A DNA stretch of 6,562 nucleotides. Source: an uncultured Lachnospiraceae bacterium. GTDB taxonomy: Bacteria > Bacillota > Clostridia > Lachnospirales > Lachnospiraceae. The notes beneath the pieces are model-generated. The model did not search any database and was not told where the DNA came from. It saw nothing but the letters and a program-made list of their open reading frames with translations. Positions within the stretch are counted from its first letter, which is position 1; each line of letters starts with the position of its first letter. The DNA lies in NCBI GenBank assembly GCA_946623295.1, contig CAMOQY010000083.1:1-6562 (forward strand), read 5' to 3'. Positions 1-5,549 of this stretch are shown here, one piece after another. The translations under genes were made by a program, and so were the position numbers.

Positions 1-847
1 TGACTACGGGGATGACGAGCTGAGATGTATTTTGTTTCACGAGATCATGCATATCAAGCGCAGGCATATAATTCTCAAGCGTATCTGCTGCGCCGCAGCC
101 GCGATACACTGGATAAATCCGTATATTTCGGGCAGAATACTCAGTATGGCCGGAGAGTGGACGGAGGCGCAGTGCGATCTTCTGGTGTGCGGAAAGTATA
201 TAGAGAGAGGGCTCTACTACAGGACCCTTGCGGAGCACGTGGGACGTAACGGGATCGAGAATAATGCTACCGCGCTGTGCATGGATCATAATGAATTGAT
301 AGAGAGGATGTCCAGAATGGAAAAAAGCAAGGCAAGAAAAAGATACGGAAGGACTGCGCTGGTGCTCCTGACCTCGCTGTTTGTTTTAGGGGAGAGCGTT
401 ACTGCCGCCGCCGCAGGCTTTGGAATAGCCGAGGCTCACGAGTTTATCTATGATGCCACAAAAGTGGAGATAGAAGAGCGTCTGGATCCCGACGACTACG
501 TCGAATACGTTGATACGGTCGATATCGACAGCGTCGGTATTGAGAGCGAGGTGACCCCTGCCCGCGGGTCGCTCACGTATTTCAGCTGGACCATGACGCC
601 GAACATAACGAGGAAATCACCGGCTTTTTACAAGAGCAGCGGCGATACGATAGTGATCGCAGCGACGACCGATAATTCCTCCGTGACTATAGCCGCGGGC
701 ATCGTGGAGCCTGACAATACGTCGAGATACGTGAATATCACGGGCAGCGGCATGCATACATTCACGCTGACAAAGACCGGTAACTACAGATTTTATATCA
801 GAAACAGCAATTCCGTAACAGTCGAGGCCGACGGATATTATAAATAA
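1..847 (+). CDS. M56-family (BlaR1/MecR1-like) membrane zinc peptidase, C-terminal part
   Basis: The gene is open at the left edge (first full codon at base 2) and 281 residues are visible. Residues 13-17 read HEIMH, an HExxH zinc site, followed by IKRRH and then AIHWINP (about 34-40), the usual M56 signature. Glu55 in EAQCD aligns with the third zinc ligand of BlaR1-type proteins. A basic stretch (KARKR) precedes one membrane helix at about 119-141. The last ~140 residues form a Thr/Ser/Asn- and beta-rich segment predicted to lie outside the cell. In BlaR1/MecR1 the peptidase loop is cytoplasmic and cleaves a BlaI/MecI-type repressor when the outer domain senses a ligand. Here the outer part is far too short to be the penicillin-binding sensor, so the signal is unknown. 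A BlaI-like partner would be expected upstream, outside the window. A terminator follows directly. The family call is firm; the role as a signalling peptidase is inferred. Confidence 0.85.
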   Translation, partial: DYGDDELRCILFHEIMHIKRRHIILKRICCAAAAIHWINPYISGRILSMAGEWTEAQCDLLVCGKYIERGLYYRTLAEHVGRNGIENNATALCMDHNELIERMSRMEKSKARKRYGRTALVLLTSLFVLGESVTAAAAGFGIAEAHEFIYDATKVEIEERLDPDDYVEYVDTVDIDSVGIESEVTPARGSLTYFSWTMTPNITRKSPAFYKSSGDTIVIAATTDNSSVTIAAGIVEPDNTSRYVNITGSGMHTFTLTKTGNYRFYIRNSNSVTVEADGYYK

Positions 848-860
848 GCGTTTTTTGCCT

Positions 861-897
861 GCCTGAAGGGCCGCGGGTCCTTCAGGCTTTTTTTATT
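861..897 (+). terminator. Rho-independent terminator of the M56 peptidase gene
   Basis: A perfect 9-bp stem (GCCTGAAGG at 861-869 with CCTTCAGGC at 879-887) closes a 9-nt loop and is followed by TTTTTTTATTT. It starts 13 bases after the peptidase stop codon. On the minus strand the stem is followed by AGGC and then A residues, so it lacks a U-tract and is not a good intrinsic terminator for the converging glycerate kinase gene. Confidence 0.9.
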
Positions 898-932
898 TGG
901 CTGCTGCTTTGCAAGATGGGAACCCTCGGGAT

Positions 933-2150
933 CTATTTGCCAATGAATGCGTTTTCCAGCGCGATGGCGAGCACCTTTTCATAATCGGCAGGTGTTCGGC
1001 CTGAGGCAAGGATCTGTTCAAAAGAAAGCCTGCCGATATTTGTTGAGTAAACAGCGCTGATACCGAGCTGCGGCATGGCATACACGGGAAGTCCGCCGGC
1101 ATACGTAAAGGGAAGCTCCTGAAGCACTCCCGAGGATATCAGATCGTTTCCAACGCTGCCGACAATGGCGATCACCGGAATATTCCTTTTGAGTGTGCGC
1201 GAGGTTATGCCGCTGATGACCTTGCCGTTAAGGCTTTGCGAGTCCATTCGGCCCTCGCCCGTGATCACAAGATCCGCTCCGCTTATGGCGCCGTCAAAGC
1301 CGGTGGCGTCCAGTACCGCGTCTATGCCGGATCTGAGCTGTGAATCAAGGAAAGCGAGGCATCCCCCTCCCATTCCGCCTGCGGCGCCGGAACCCGGAAT
1401 GGACGATACCGACATGCCGAGATCGCGTTCGATAAGTCCGGCGAGATGCCGCAGCCCGTCGTCGAGCCTGACCACCATATCACGGTCTGCGCCTTTTTGG
1501 GGAGCGAAGATATACGCGGCCCCGTCTTCTCCAAACATCGGATTGGATACATCGCACATTACGGTGATCTCAGTGCCGGAGAGCAGCTCGCGCGTTTTGC
1601 TGTTGTTTATAAGAGTGATATCGCGCATCGAAGCGCCGGTCGGGATAAAGCTTTTGCCGTCAATGCCGGTAAAGACGGCGCCAAGGGCCGCCGCCATGCC
1701 GCACCCGCCGTCGCAGGTAGCGCTTCCGCCAAGCCCGAGGAGTATGTGCTTTGCGCCTCGGCTGAGTGCATCCGCAATGAGCTGTCCGACTCCGTAGGTA
1801 GTCGTGAGCTCGGGATTTCTGCGCCCCTCAACTGATGGAAGTCCGGCAGCCGCGGCCATCTCGATAAAGGCTGTATTGCCGGAAATGGCGTATTGGGCGG
1901 GTACATCGGGCTCGTCAGAGAGGGCTCCTCCCTTTACTCCGTATGCGCCGCGCACCGGGCAGGTGATCCTTGCGGCGCCGAGCGCCGCGACAAATGCGTC
2001 CACTGTCCCTTCGCCGCCGTCCGCAACGGGGATACAGACTGTTTCGCATCCCGGGATGACCCTGGTTGAGGTACGCTTTGCTATTTCACATATCTGCAGG
2101 CTGTCCAGTGTTCCTTTAAAAGAATCTGAAACAATGACTATTTTTCTCAT
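933..2150 (-). CDS. glxK: Glycerate kinase (GlxK/GarK family)
   Basis: A complete 405-residue protein of the glycerate kinase type-1 family, which phosphorylates D-glycerate with ATP (usually to 2-phosphoglycerate), feeding glycerate into lower glycolysis in the cytoplasm. Visible family motifs in order: SDSFKGT (8-14), PVADGGEGT (41-49), TTYGVG (117-122), LGLGGSATCDGG (138-149), CDVSNP (199-204), APQKGA (216-221), the Gly-rich PGSGAAGGMGGG (252-263) and GEGRMDSQSLNGK (298-310). It is somewhat longer than the usual ~375-380 residues; some of the excess lies around residues 70-90. The ATG at 2150 is preceded by a modest AGGG ribosome site (about 2159-2162) and gives the canonical MRKIVIVSDSFKGT start. 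The gene stands alone, converging on the M56 gene and diverging from the feo operon. No other glyoxylate or glycerate pathway gene is in view. Family certain; the exact phosphorylated position is not readable from sequence. Confidence 0.95.
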   Translation of the reverse strand: MRKIVIVSDSFKGTLDSLQICEIAKRTSTRVIPGCETVCIPVADGGEGTVDAFVAALGAARITCPVRGAYGVKGGALSDEPDVPAQYAISGNTAFIEMAAAAGLPSVEGRRNPELTTTYGVGQLIADALSRGAKHILLGLGGSATCDGGCGMAAALGAVFTGIDGKSFIPTGASMRDITLINNSKTRELLSGTEITVMCDVSNPMFGEDGAAYIFAPQKGADRDMVVRLDDGLRHLAGLIERDLGMSVSSIPGSGAAGGMGGGCLAFLDSQLRSGIDAVLDATGFDGAISGADLVITGEGRMDSQSLNGKVISGITSRTLKRNIPVIAIVGSVGNDLISSGVLQELPFTYAGGLPVYAMPQLGISAVYSTNIGRLSFEQILASGRTPADYEKVLAIALENAFIGK

Positions 2151-2198
2151 GGCTGTGACCCTGGCGTCTTATCGCCTTTTCCTGTGTTGATCGCTCTA

Positions 2199-2227
2199 TT
2201 TATACCACACCGGCGTCCGTGCCGCAA
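2199..2227 (-). promoter_or_regulatory. Predicted promoter of the glycerate kinase gene
   Basis: Reading the minus strand, TTGCGG (2222-2227) is followed after 17 bases by TATAAA (2199-2204), with TGG directly in front of the -10 box (2205-2207), an extended -10. The -35 is poor (3 of 6), so the extended -10 would carry much of the strength. The predicted start near 2192 leaves a leader of about 40 bases. Confidence 0.5.
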
Positions 2228-2237
2228 TGCTATGCGG
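2222..2237. promoter_or_regulatory. Inverted repeat over the glxK -35 box, possible operator
   Basis: CCGCA (2222-2226) and TGCGG (2233-2237) form a perfect inverted repeat with a 6-base spacer. It overlaps the predicted -35 hexamer of the minus-strand glycerate kinase promoter, which is where a repressor could act. Arms of 5 bp in a G+C-rich stretch can occur by chance, so this is only a candidate. Confidence 0.25.
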
Positions 2238-2299
2238 AAACTATCAAAACTGTCCCCGGAAACGGTAAACAAAAATTTCCCCGAAATGCTAAATATGTA

Positions 2300-2328
2300 T
2301 TGACAAACGAGACGGCGGTAACTATAAT
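2300..2328 (+). promoter_or_regulatory. Perfect-consensus sigma-A promoter of the feo operon
   Basis: TTGACA (2300-2305) and TATAAT (2323-2328) are separated by exactly 17 bases, matching the ideal housekeeping promoter at all 12 positions. The stretch upstream (about 2265-2299) is A+T-rich. Transcription would start near 2335, giving a leader of about 66 bases before feoA1. A promoter this strong normally needs active repression, consistent with the operator-like repeat at the start site. Confidence 0.9.
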
Positions 2329-2336
2329 ACAACCCG

Positions 2337-2352
2337 GTTAGCAAAGACTAAC
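2337..2352. promoter_or_regulatory. DtxR/IdeR-like operator at the feo transcription start
   Basis: GTTAGCAAAGACTAAC is an inverted repeat with 5-bp arms GTTAG and CTAAC and a 6-base spacer. It lies about 9 bases after the -10 box, covering roughly +2 to +18, where a bound repressor would block initiation. The TTAG...CTAA half-sites resemble operators of the DtxR/IdeR/MntR family of Fe(II)- or Mn(II)-dependent repressors more than a Fur box. Its first nine bases recur in a second site before feoB. The regulator itself is not in the window. Confidence 0.65.
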
Positions 2353-2370
2353 TGCATTTTAACTGCATTT
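2349..2370 (+). repeat. Tandem 11-bp direct repeat in the feo leader
   Basis: TAACTGCATTT occurs twice back to back (2349-2359 and 2360-2370) without a mismatch. The first copy shares its TAAC with the right arm of the operator-like repeat. It lies in the untranslated leader about 30 bases before the feoA1 start. It may be a remnant of local duplication or may provide an extra half-site. Confidence 0.85.
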
Positions 2371-2400
2371 GCCCAAGGGCCGATGCGGGAAAGGACAGAT

Positions 2401-2613
2401 ATGTTGCCTCTTTGTTTTTCAAATGCAGGAGAAGAAGTTATCGTCAGAAAGATAGGCGGGTCACCTGAGGTCAAAAAGCATCTTGAGGATCTCGGTTTTA
2501 CGGTCGGAGAAACTATTACCGTAGTCAACTCACTCGGGAATAATGTGATAGTCAAGGTCAAAGAGTCGAGAGTAGCCATCAGTGACGAGCTTGCGAAAAA
2601 AATTATGGTCTGA
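2401..2613 (+). CDS. feoA: FeoA family protein, first copy
   Basis: A 70-residue FeoA-type protein, a small SH3-like fold thought to bind and modulate FeoB during ferrous iron uptake. The body matches clostridial FeoA: MLPL start, GEEVIVRKIGG (10-20), KKHLEDLGFTVG (25-36), and SLGNNVIVKVKESRVAI (44-60), ending AKKIMV. The start at 2401 was chosen because AAAGGA (2390-2395) sits 5 bases before it and the MLPL opening is typical; an ATG at 2383 in the same frame would add six residues but has a poorer ribosome site. It is the first gene after the strong promoter. A 53-base gap containing a 6-bp inverted repeat (CGGTCC 2614-2619, GGACCG 2633-2638) without a U-tract separates it from the second feoA. 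Its sequence is clearly different from the second copy, so the two are not a recent duplication. Confidence 0.9.
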   Translation: MLPLCFSNAGEEVIVRKIGGSPEVKKHLEDLGFTVGETITVVNSLGNNVIVKVKESRVAISDELAKKIMV

Positions 2614-2653
2614 CGGTCCGGACTCTTAAAATGGACCGGTAATTCAAGGCTGC

Positions 2654-2660
2654 AAGGAGG
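2654..2660 (+). promoter_or_regulatory. Strong ribosome binding site of the second feoA
   Basis: AAGGAGG lies 6 bases before the ATG at 2667. It is a near-ideal Shine-Dalgarno sequence and fixes the start. Confidence 0.9.
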
Positions 2661-2666
2661 ATATAG

Positions 2667-2888
2667 ATGAAAACACTCAGAGATGCTGCTGTGGGCGAGA
2701 CGGTAAAGGTCGTCAGGCTTCACGGAGAGGGTGCGGTAAAACGCCGCATAATGGATATGGGCATCACAAAGGGCACCGAGGTATATGTCCGCAAGGTCGC
2801 TCCGCTCGGGGATCCGGTAGAGCTCAAGGTCCGCGGATACGAACTTTCGCTGCGCAAGGCTGATGCGGAAATGGTTGAGGTCGAGTAA
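2667..2888 (+). CDS. feoA: FeoA family protein, second copy
   Basis: A complete 73-residue FeoA-domain protein with the classic layout: MKTLRDAAVGETVKVVRL (1-18), the helix RRIMDMGI (26-33), GTEVYVRKVAPLGDP (36-50) and the terminal strand-rich VRGYELSLRKADA (55-67). The APLGDP and LRK signatures match canonical FeoA more closely than the first copy does. It probably contacts the cytoplasmic G-domain or membrane region of FeoB. A 99-base gap to feoB holds a second operator-like repeat, so feoB may be controlled partly separately from the two feoA genes. Family call firm; which FeoA does what is unknown. Confidence 0.95.
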   Translation: MKTLRDAAVGETVKVVRLHGEGAVKRRIMDMGITKGTEVYVRKVAPLGDPVELKVRGYELSLRKADAEMVEVE

Positions 2889-2918
2889 GGAGCAGGTCTC
2901 TTTATTTTTGACCCCAAG

Positions 2919-2932
2919 TTAGCAAATGCTAA
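2919..2932. promoter_or_regulatory. Second DtxR/IdeR-like operator, between feoA2 and feoB
   Basis: TTAGCAAATGCTAA is a perfect inverted repeat with arms TTAGC (2919-2923) and GCTAA (2928-2932) around AAAT. With the preceding G it repeats the GTTAGCAAA of the site at 2337. A TTGACC at 2908-2913 could be a -35 box, but no good -10 lies 16-18 bases beyond it; GATAAT at 2957-2962 is an alternative -10 with a weak -35. The site may therefore serve an internal promoter, or act as a roadblock or looping partner for the first site. Confidence 0.6.
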
Positions 2933-2939
2933 TTAAGTG

Positions 2940-2957
2940 CCGCGTATCACGGCGCGG
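2940..2957 (+). other. Short G+C-rich hairpin in the feoB leader
   Basis: CCGCG (2940-2944) can pair with CGCGG (2953-2957) around an 8-base loop, and an overlapping alternative pairs GCCG with CGGC. No U-tract follows, so it is not a terminator. It sits just after the second operator and 30 bases before the feoB start. It may have no function. Confidence 0.3.
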
Positions 2958-2970
2958 ATAATACAGATTC

Positions 2971-2984
2971 AGGAAAGGAAAGGG
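2971..2984 (+). promoter_or_regulatory. Purine-rich ribosome binding site that sets the feoB start
   Basis: AGGAAAGGAAAGGG is a run of purines ending 3 bases before the ATG at 2988, with AAGGAA well spaced from it. It supports the ATG over the in-frame GTG at 2937, which has no such site and would run translation through the operator-like repeat's flank. Confidence 0.75.
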
Positions 2985-2987
2985 AAA

Positions 2988-5489
2988 ATGGATATTCGTA
3001 TAGCTCTCGCGGGTAATCCGAACAGCGGAAAGACGACGCTTTTTAACGCCCTTACGGGCTCGAATCAGTTTGTCGGAAACTGGCCCGGAGTTACCGTAGA
3101 GAAAAAAGAAGGAAAACTGAAAAAACATGACGGTGTGATCATTACCGATCTTCCCGGCATCTATTCGCTTTCTCCGTACACTCTGGAGGAGGTAGTGGCC
3201 AGAAATTATCTGATTGGAGAGCGCCCTGACGCCATCCTCAATATAATCGACGGCACGAATCTGGAGAGAAATCTCTACCTGACTACGCAGCTCACGGAGC
3301 TCGGGATCCCGGTGGTCGCGGCTATCAACATGATGGATATCGTGGAGAAAAACGGCGACAAGATAGACATCGCCCAGCTTTCTCGTCAGCTCGGCTGCAA
3401 GGTGGTTCCGATATCCGCTCTGAAGGGCACGGGCGTTATGGAGGCCGCGGAGGCTGCTCTTGAGGCTGCCGGCAGCGGCAAGTCGGTGCCCAGACATACT
3501 TTTTCAGGCCCGGTCGAGCATGCGATCGCCCATATTGAGGAGGCACTTGTCCATGATATGCCTGCGGAGCAGCAGCGCTGGTACGCCATAAAGGTTTTCG
3601 AACGCGACGACAAGGTCATGGAGCAGCTTAAAGCTGATTCCGGCAAGCTCGCGCATGTGGAGGAGGATATCAAGGCCGCGGAAAGCGAAATGGACGATGA
3701 CGCGGAGAGCATCATTACAAATGAGCGTTATATTTACATCGCCGACGTCATAAAGTCCTGCTACAAGAAAAAGAGTACTGCAAAGCTTTCCACCTCCGAC
3801 AAGATCGATAAGGTGGTCACCAACCGCTGGCTCGGACTTCCCATTTTCGCGGCTGTCATGTTCCTGGTGTATTACATCTCCATGGTCACCGTGGGAACGG
3901 CCGCCACTGACTGGGCAAACGACGGACTCTTCGGCGACGGCTTCCATCTTTTCGGCATAGGCGGTTCCGAGTATGAGGAAGTCTCCGGCGAATACGGCGA
4001 CGCCGTGAACGCCGTAAATGCGTTCTATGAGCTGGATACGGAGAGCGATGATTTTGACGCGGACGCGGCGCTTGCCGAGATGAAGGCCGTTGCTGCCGAA
4101 GCCGAGACTTCTACGGTTGACGTAGAAGACGAGGAGACTCTTGAAACTATTACCTATACGGTTTATTACGACGAAGTCCCTGAGATGTCCGACGAGGAGA
4201 TGGAAGAAAAAGGCGTCCTCGGAACATCCTATCAGGATGGCGTTGCCTACTTTGAGGAGAACGGCTTTGACGAGCCCGATCCCGCAAATTACGGAGTATG
4301 GGTACCCGGAATACCGGTGCTTGTAGGCGGACTTCTGGAAAATTCCCCCGAGTGGCTTTCCGGTCTGATCCTCGACGGTATCGTGGCCGGTGTCGGCGCT
4401 GTCCTGGGCTTCGTACCCCAGATGCTCGTGCTCTTCCTGCTGCTTGCCTTCCTTGAGGCCTGCGGCTACATGGCCCGTATCGCTTTTGTTCTGGACCGTA
4501 TCTTCCGTAAGTTCGGTCTGTCCGGCAAGTCCTTTATCCCGATGCTTATCGGCACGGGCTGCGGAGTTCCCGGCATCATGGCGAGCCGCACGATCGAAAA
4601 TGAGCGCGACCGCCGCATGACGATCATGACTACGACCTTTATCCCCTGCGGAGCGAAGGTTCCCTTTATCTCGATGATCGCCGGCGCTATCTTCGGCGGA
4701 TCCGCGTGGGTCGCCACGAGCGCTTACTTTGTCGGAATGGCGGCAATCATCGTCTCCGGTATCATGCTCAAGAAGACAAAGATGTTTGCCGGCGAGCCTG
4801 CTCCTTTCGTTATGGAGCTTCCCGCGTATCATCTGCCCACAATAGGCAACGTACTCCGTTCCATGTGGGAGCGCGGCTGGTCCTTTATAAAGAAGGCCGG
4901 AACCATAATCCTGCTTTCCACGATAGTGGTCTGGTTCACTTCCTACTTCGGATTTACCGACGATGGCTTCAGGATGCTTACCGAGGATGAGCTCGAGCTT
5001 TCCATCCTTGCCAGGATAGGAAACGCAGTAGCCTGGATCTTTGCACCGCTTGGCTGGGGCAACTGGCAGGCGACCGTCGCTTCTGTTACCGGACTTTTGG
5101 CAAAGGAAAATATCGTCGGTACCATGGGAATACTGTACGGCGGCGGAGATGCGACTGTATGGCAGACCCTGAGCAGCGCCTTTACGGGAATTACCGGATA
5201 TTCCTTCCTGGTATTCAACCTGCTGTGCGCGCCTTGCTTTCCAGCCATCGGCGCTATAAAGAGAGAGATGAACAGCGCGAAATGGACCTGGTTCGCGATC
5301 GGATATCAGTGCGGCTTTGCCTATGTCATCGCCCTGATGATCAACCAGTTCGGCGGACTTTTCACAGGCAGCGTAAACGTCATCGGCCTGCTCTTTGCAA
5401 TCGCCTTCCTGGTACTCATGATCTATATGCTCTTCTTTAAGAAGCATTATGAGGCCACGAGGCTGACGAAAGAAGTTAAGATAAAATAA
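2988..5489 (+). CDS. feoB: Ferrous iron transport protein B (FeoB) with acidic outer-loop insertion
   Basis: An 833-residue FeoB, the GTP-driven Fe(II) permease of the cytoplasmic membrane. The N-terminal G-domain shows G1 GNPNSGKT (9-16), G2 around Thr36 (GVTVE), G3 DLPG (54-57), G4 NMMD (114-117) and G5 SALKGTG (143-149). A charged helical segment (about 175-270) links it to the membrane part. The first helix is at about 283-304. Later come the conserved LLLAFLEACGYMARIAFVLDR (484-504, core family block), GTGCGVPGIMASRT (522-535) and FIPCGAKVPF (551-560) in the first gate repeat, and LLCAPCFPAIGAIKRE (745-760) in the second; the gate cysteines 525, 554, 747 and 750 are present. The odd part is residues about 327-432: roughly 105 residues with about 35 Asp/Glu, only two Lys and no Arg or His, placed after helix 1 and so outside the cell. 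The start is set by the ribosome site at 2971-2984. Function certain; the insertion's role is unknown. Confidence 0.98.
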   Translation: MDIRIALAGNPNSGKTTLFNALTGSNQFVGNWPGVTVEKKEGKLKKHDGVIITDLPGIYSLSPYTLEEVVARNYLIGERPDAILNIIDGTNLERNLYLTTQLTELGIPVVAAINMMDIVEKNGDKIDIAQLSRQLGCKVVPISALKGTGVMEAAEAALEAAGSGKSVPRHTFSGPVEHAIAHIEEALVHDMPAEQQRWYAIKVFERDDKVMEQLKADSGKLAHVEEDIKAAESEMDDDAESIITNERYIYIADVIKSCYKKKSTAKLSTSDKIDKVVTNRWLGLPIFAAVMFLVYYISMVTVGTAATDWANDGLFGDGFHLFGIGGSEYEEVSGEYGDAVNAVNAFYELDTESDDFDADAALAEMKAVAAEAETSTVDVEDEETLETITYTVYYDEVPEMSDEEMEEKGVLGTSYQDGVAYFEENGFDEPDPANYGVWVPGIPVLVGGLLENSPEWLSGLILDGIVAGVGAVLGFVPQMLVLFLLLAFLEACGYMARIAFVLDRIFRKFGLSGKSFIPMLIGTGCGVPGIMASRTIENERDRRMTIMTTTFIPCGAKVPFISMIAGAIFGGSAWVATSAYFVGMAAIIVSGIMLKKTKMFAGEPAPFVMELPAYHLPTIGNVLRSMWERGWSFIKKAGTIILLSTIVVWFTSYFGFTDDGFRMLTEDELELSILARIGNAVAWIFAPLGWGNWQATVASVTGLLAKENIVGTMGILYGGGDATVWQTLSSAFTGITGYSFLVFNLLCAPCFPAIGAIKREMNSAKWTWFAIGYQCGFAYVIALMINQFGGLFTGSVNVIGLLFAIAFLVLMIYMLFFKKHYEATRLTKEVKIK

Positions 5490-5500
5490 TATCTGGAATG

Positions 5501-5533
5501 CTCTGCCTGCGGCCTGAGCGGACGCAGGCGGAG
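5501..5533 (+). other. Strong 11-bp hairpin between feoB and the Cys-rich gene
   Basis: Bases 5501-5511 (CTCTGCCTGCG) pair with 5523-5533 (CGCAGGCGGAG), 11 bp with one G-U, closing an 11-base loop. It begins 12 bases after the feoB stop and ends just before the next gene's ribosome site at 5538. There is no U-tract, so it is more likely an mRNA-stabilising or processing element, or a weak attenuator, than a terminator. Confidence 0.65.
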
Positions 5534-5549
5534 AGACGAGGAGCTTTGC

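Noticed and set aside
32..847. A TTG at 32 as the start of the M56 gene
   Set aside because: The frame is open to the left edge and the residues before it (DYGDDELRCIL) fit the usual M56 lead-in to HExxH, so the gene starts outside the window.
1165..1797. Open frame on the plus strand across glxK
   Set aside because: It is Pro/Ser/Arg-rich, has no family resemblance and is antisense to the certain glycerate kinase gene.
2337..2352. Fur box at the feo promoter
   Set aside because: The site lacks the GATAAT-type hexamers of a Fur box; TTAG...CTAA arms fit DtxR-type operators better.
2383..2400. ATG at 2383 as the first feoA start
   Set aside because: The ATG at 2401 has AAAGGA 5 bases upstream and gives the usual MLPL start; the longer form adds MRERTD, encoded by the ribosome site itself.
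2335..2400. Riboswitch in the feo leader
   Set aside because: About 66 bases with no stable multi-stem structure or terminator; the operator and direct repeat explain the visible pattern.
2614..2638. CGGTCC/GGACCG inverted repeat between the two feoA genes as a terminator
   Set aside because: Only 6 bp with a 13-base loop and no U-tract; at most a weak structure.
2937..2987. In-frame GTG at 2937 as the feoB start
   Set aside because: It would add 17 residues not typical of FeoB and has no ribosome site; the ATG at 2988 has a strong one and gives the standard MDIRIALAGNPNSGKT opening.
3504..5447. Long open frame on the minus strand under feoB
   Set aside because: It mirrors feoB codon bias, has low-complexity charged composition and no recognisable domain, and lies wholly antisense to a certain gene.
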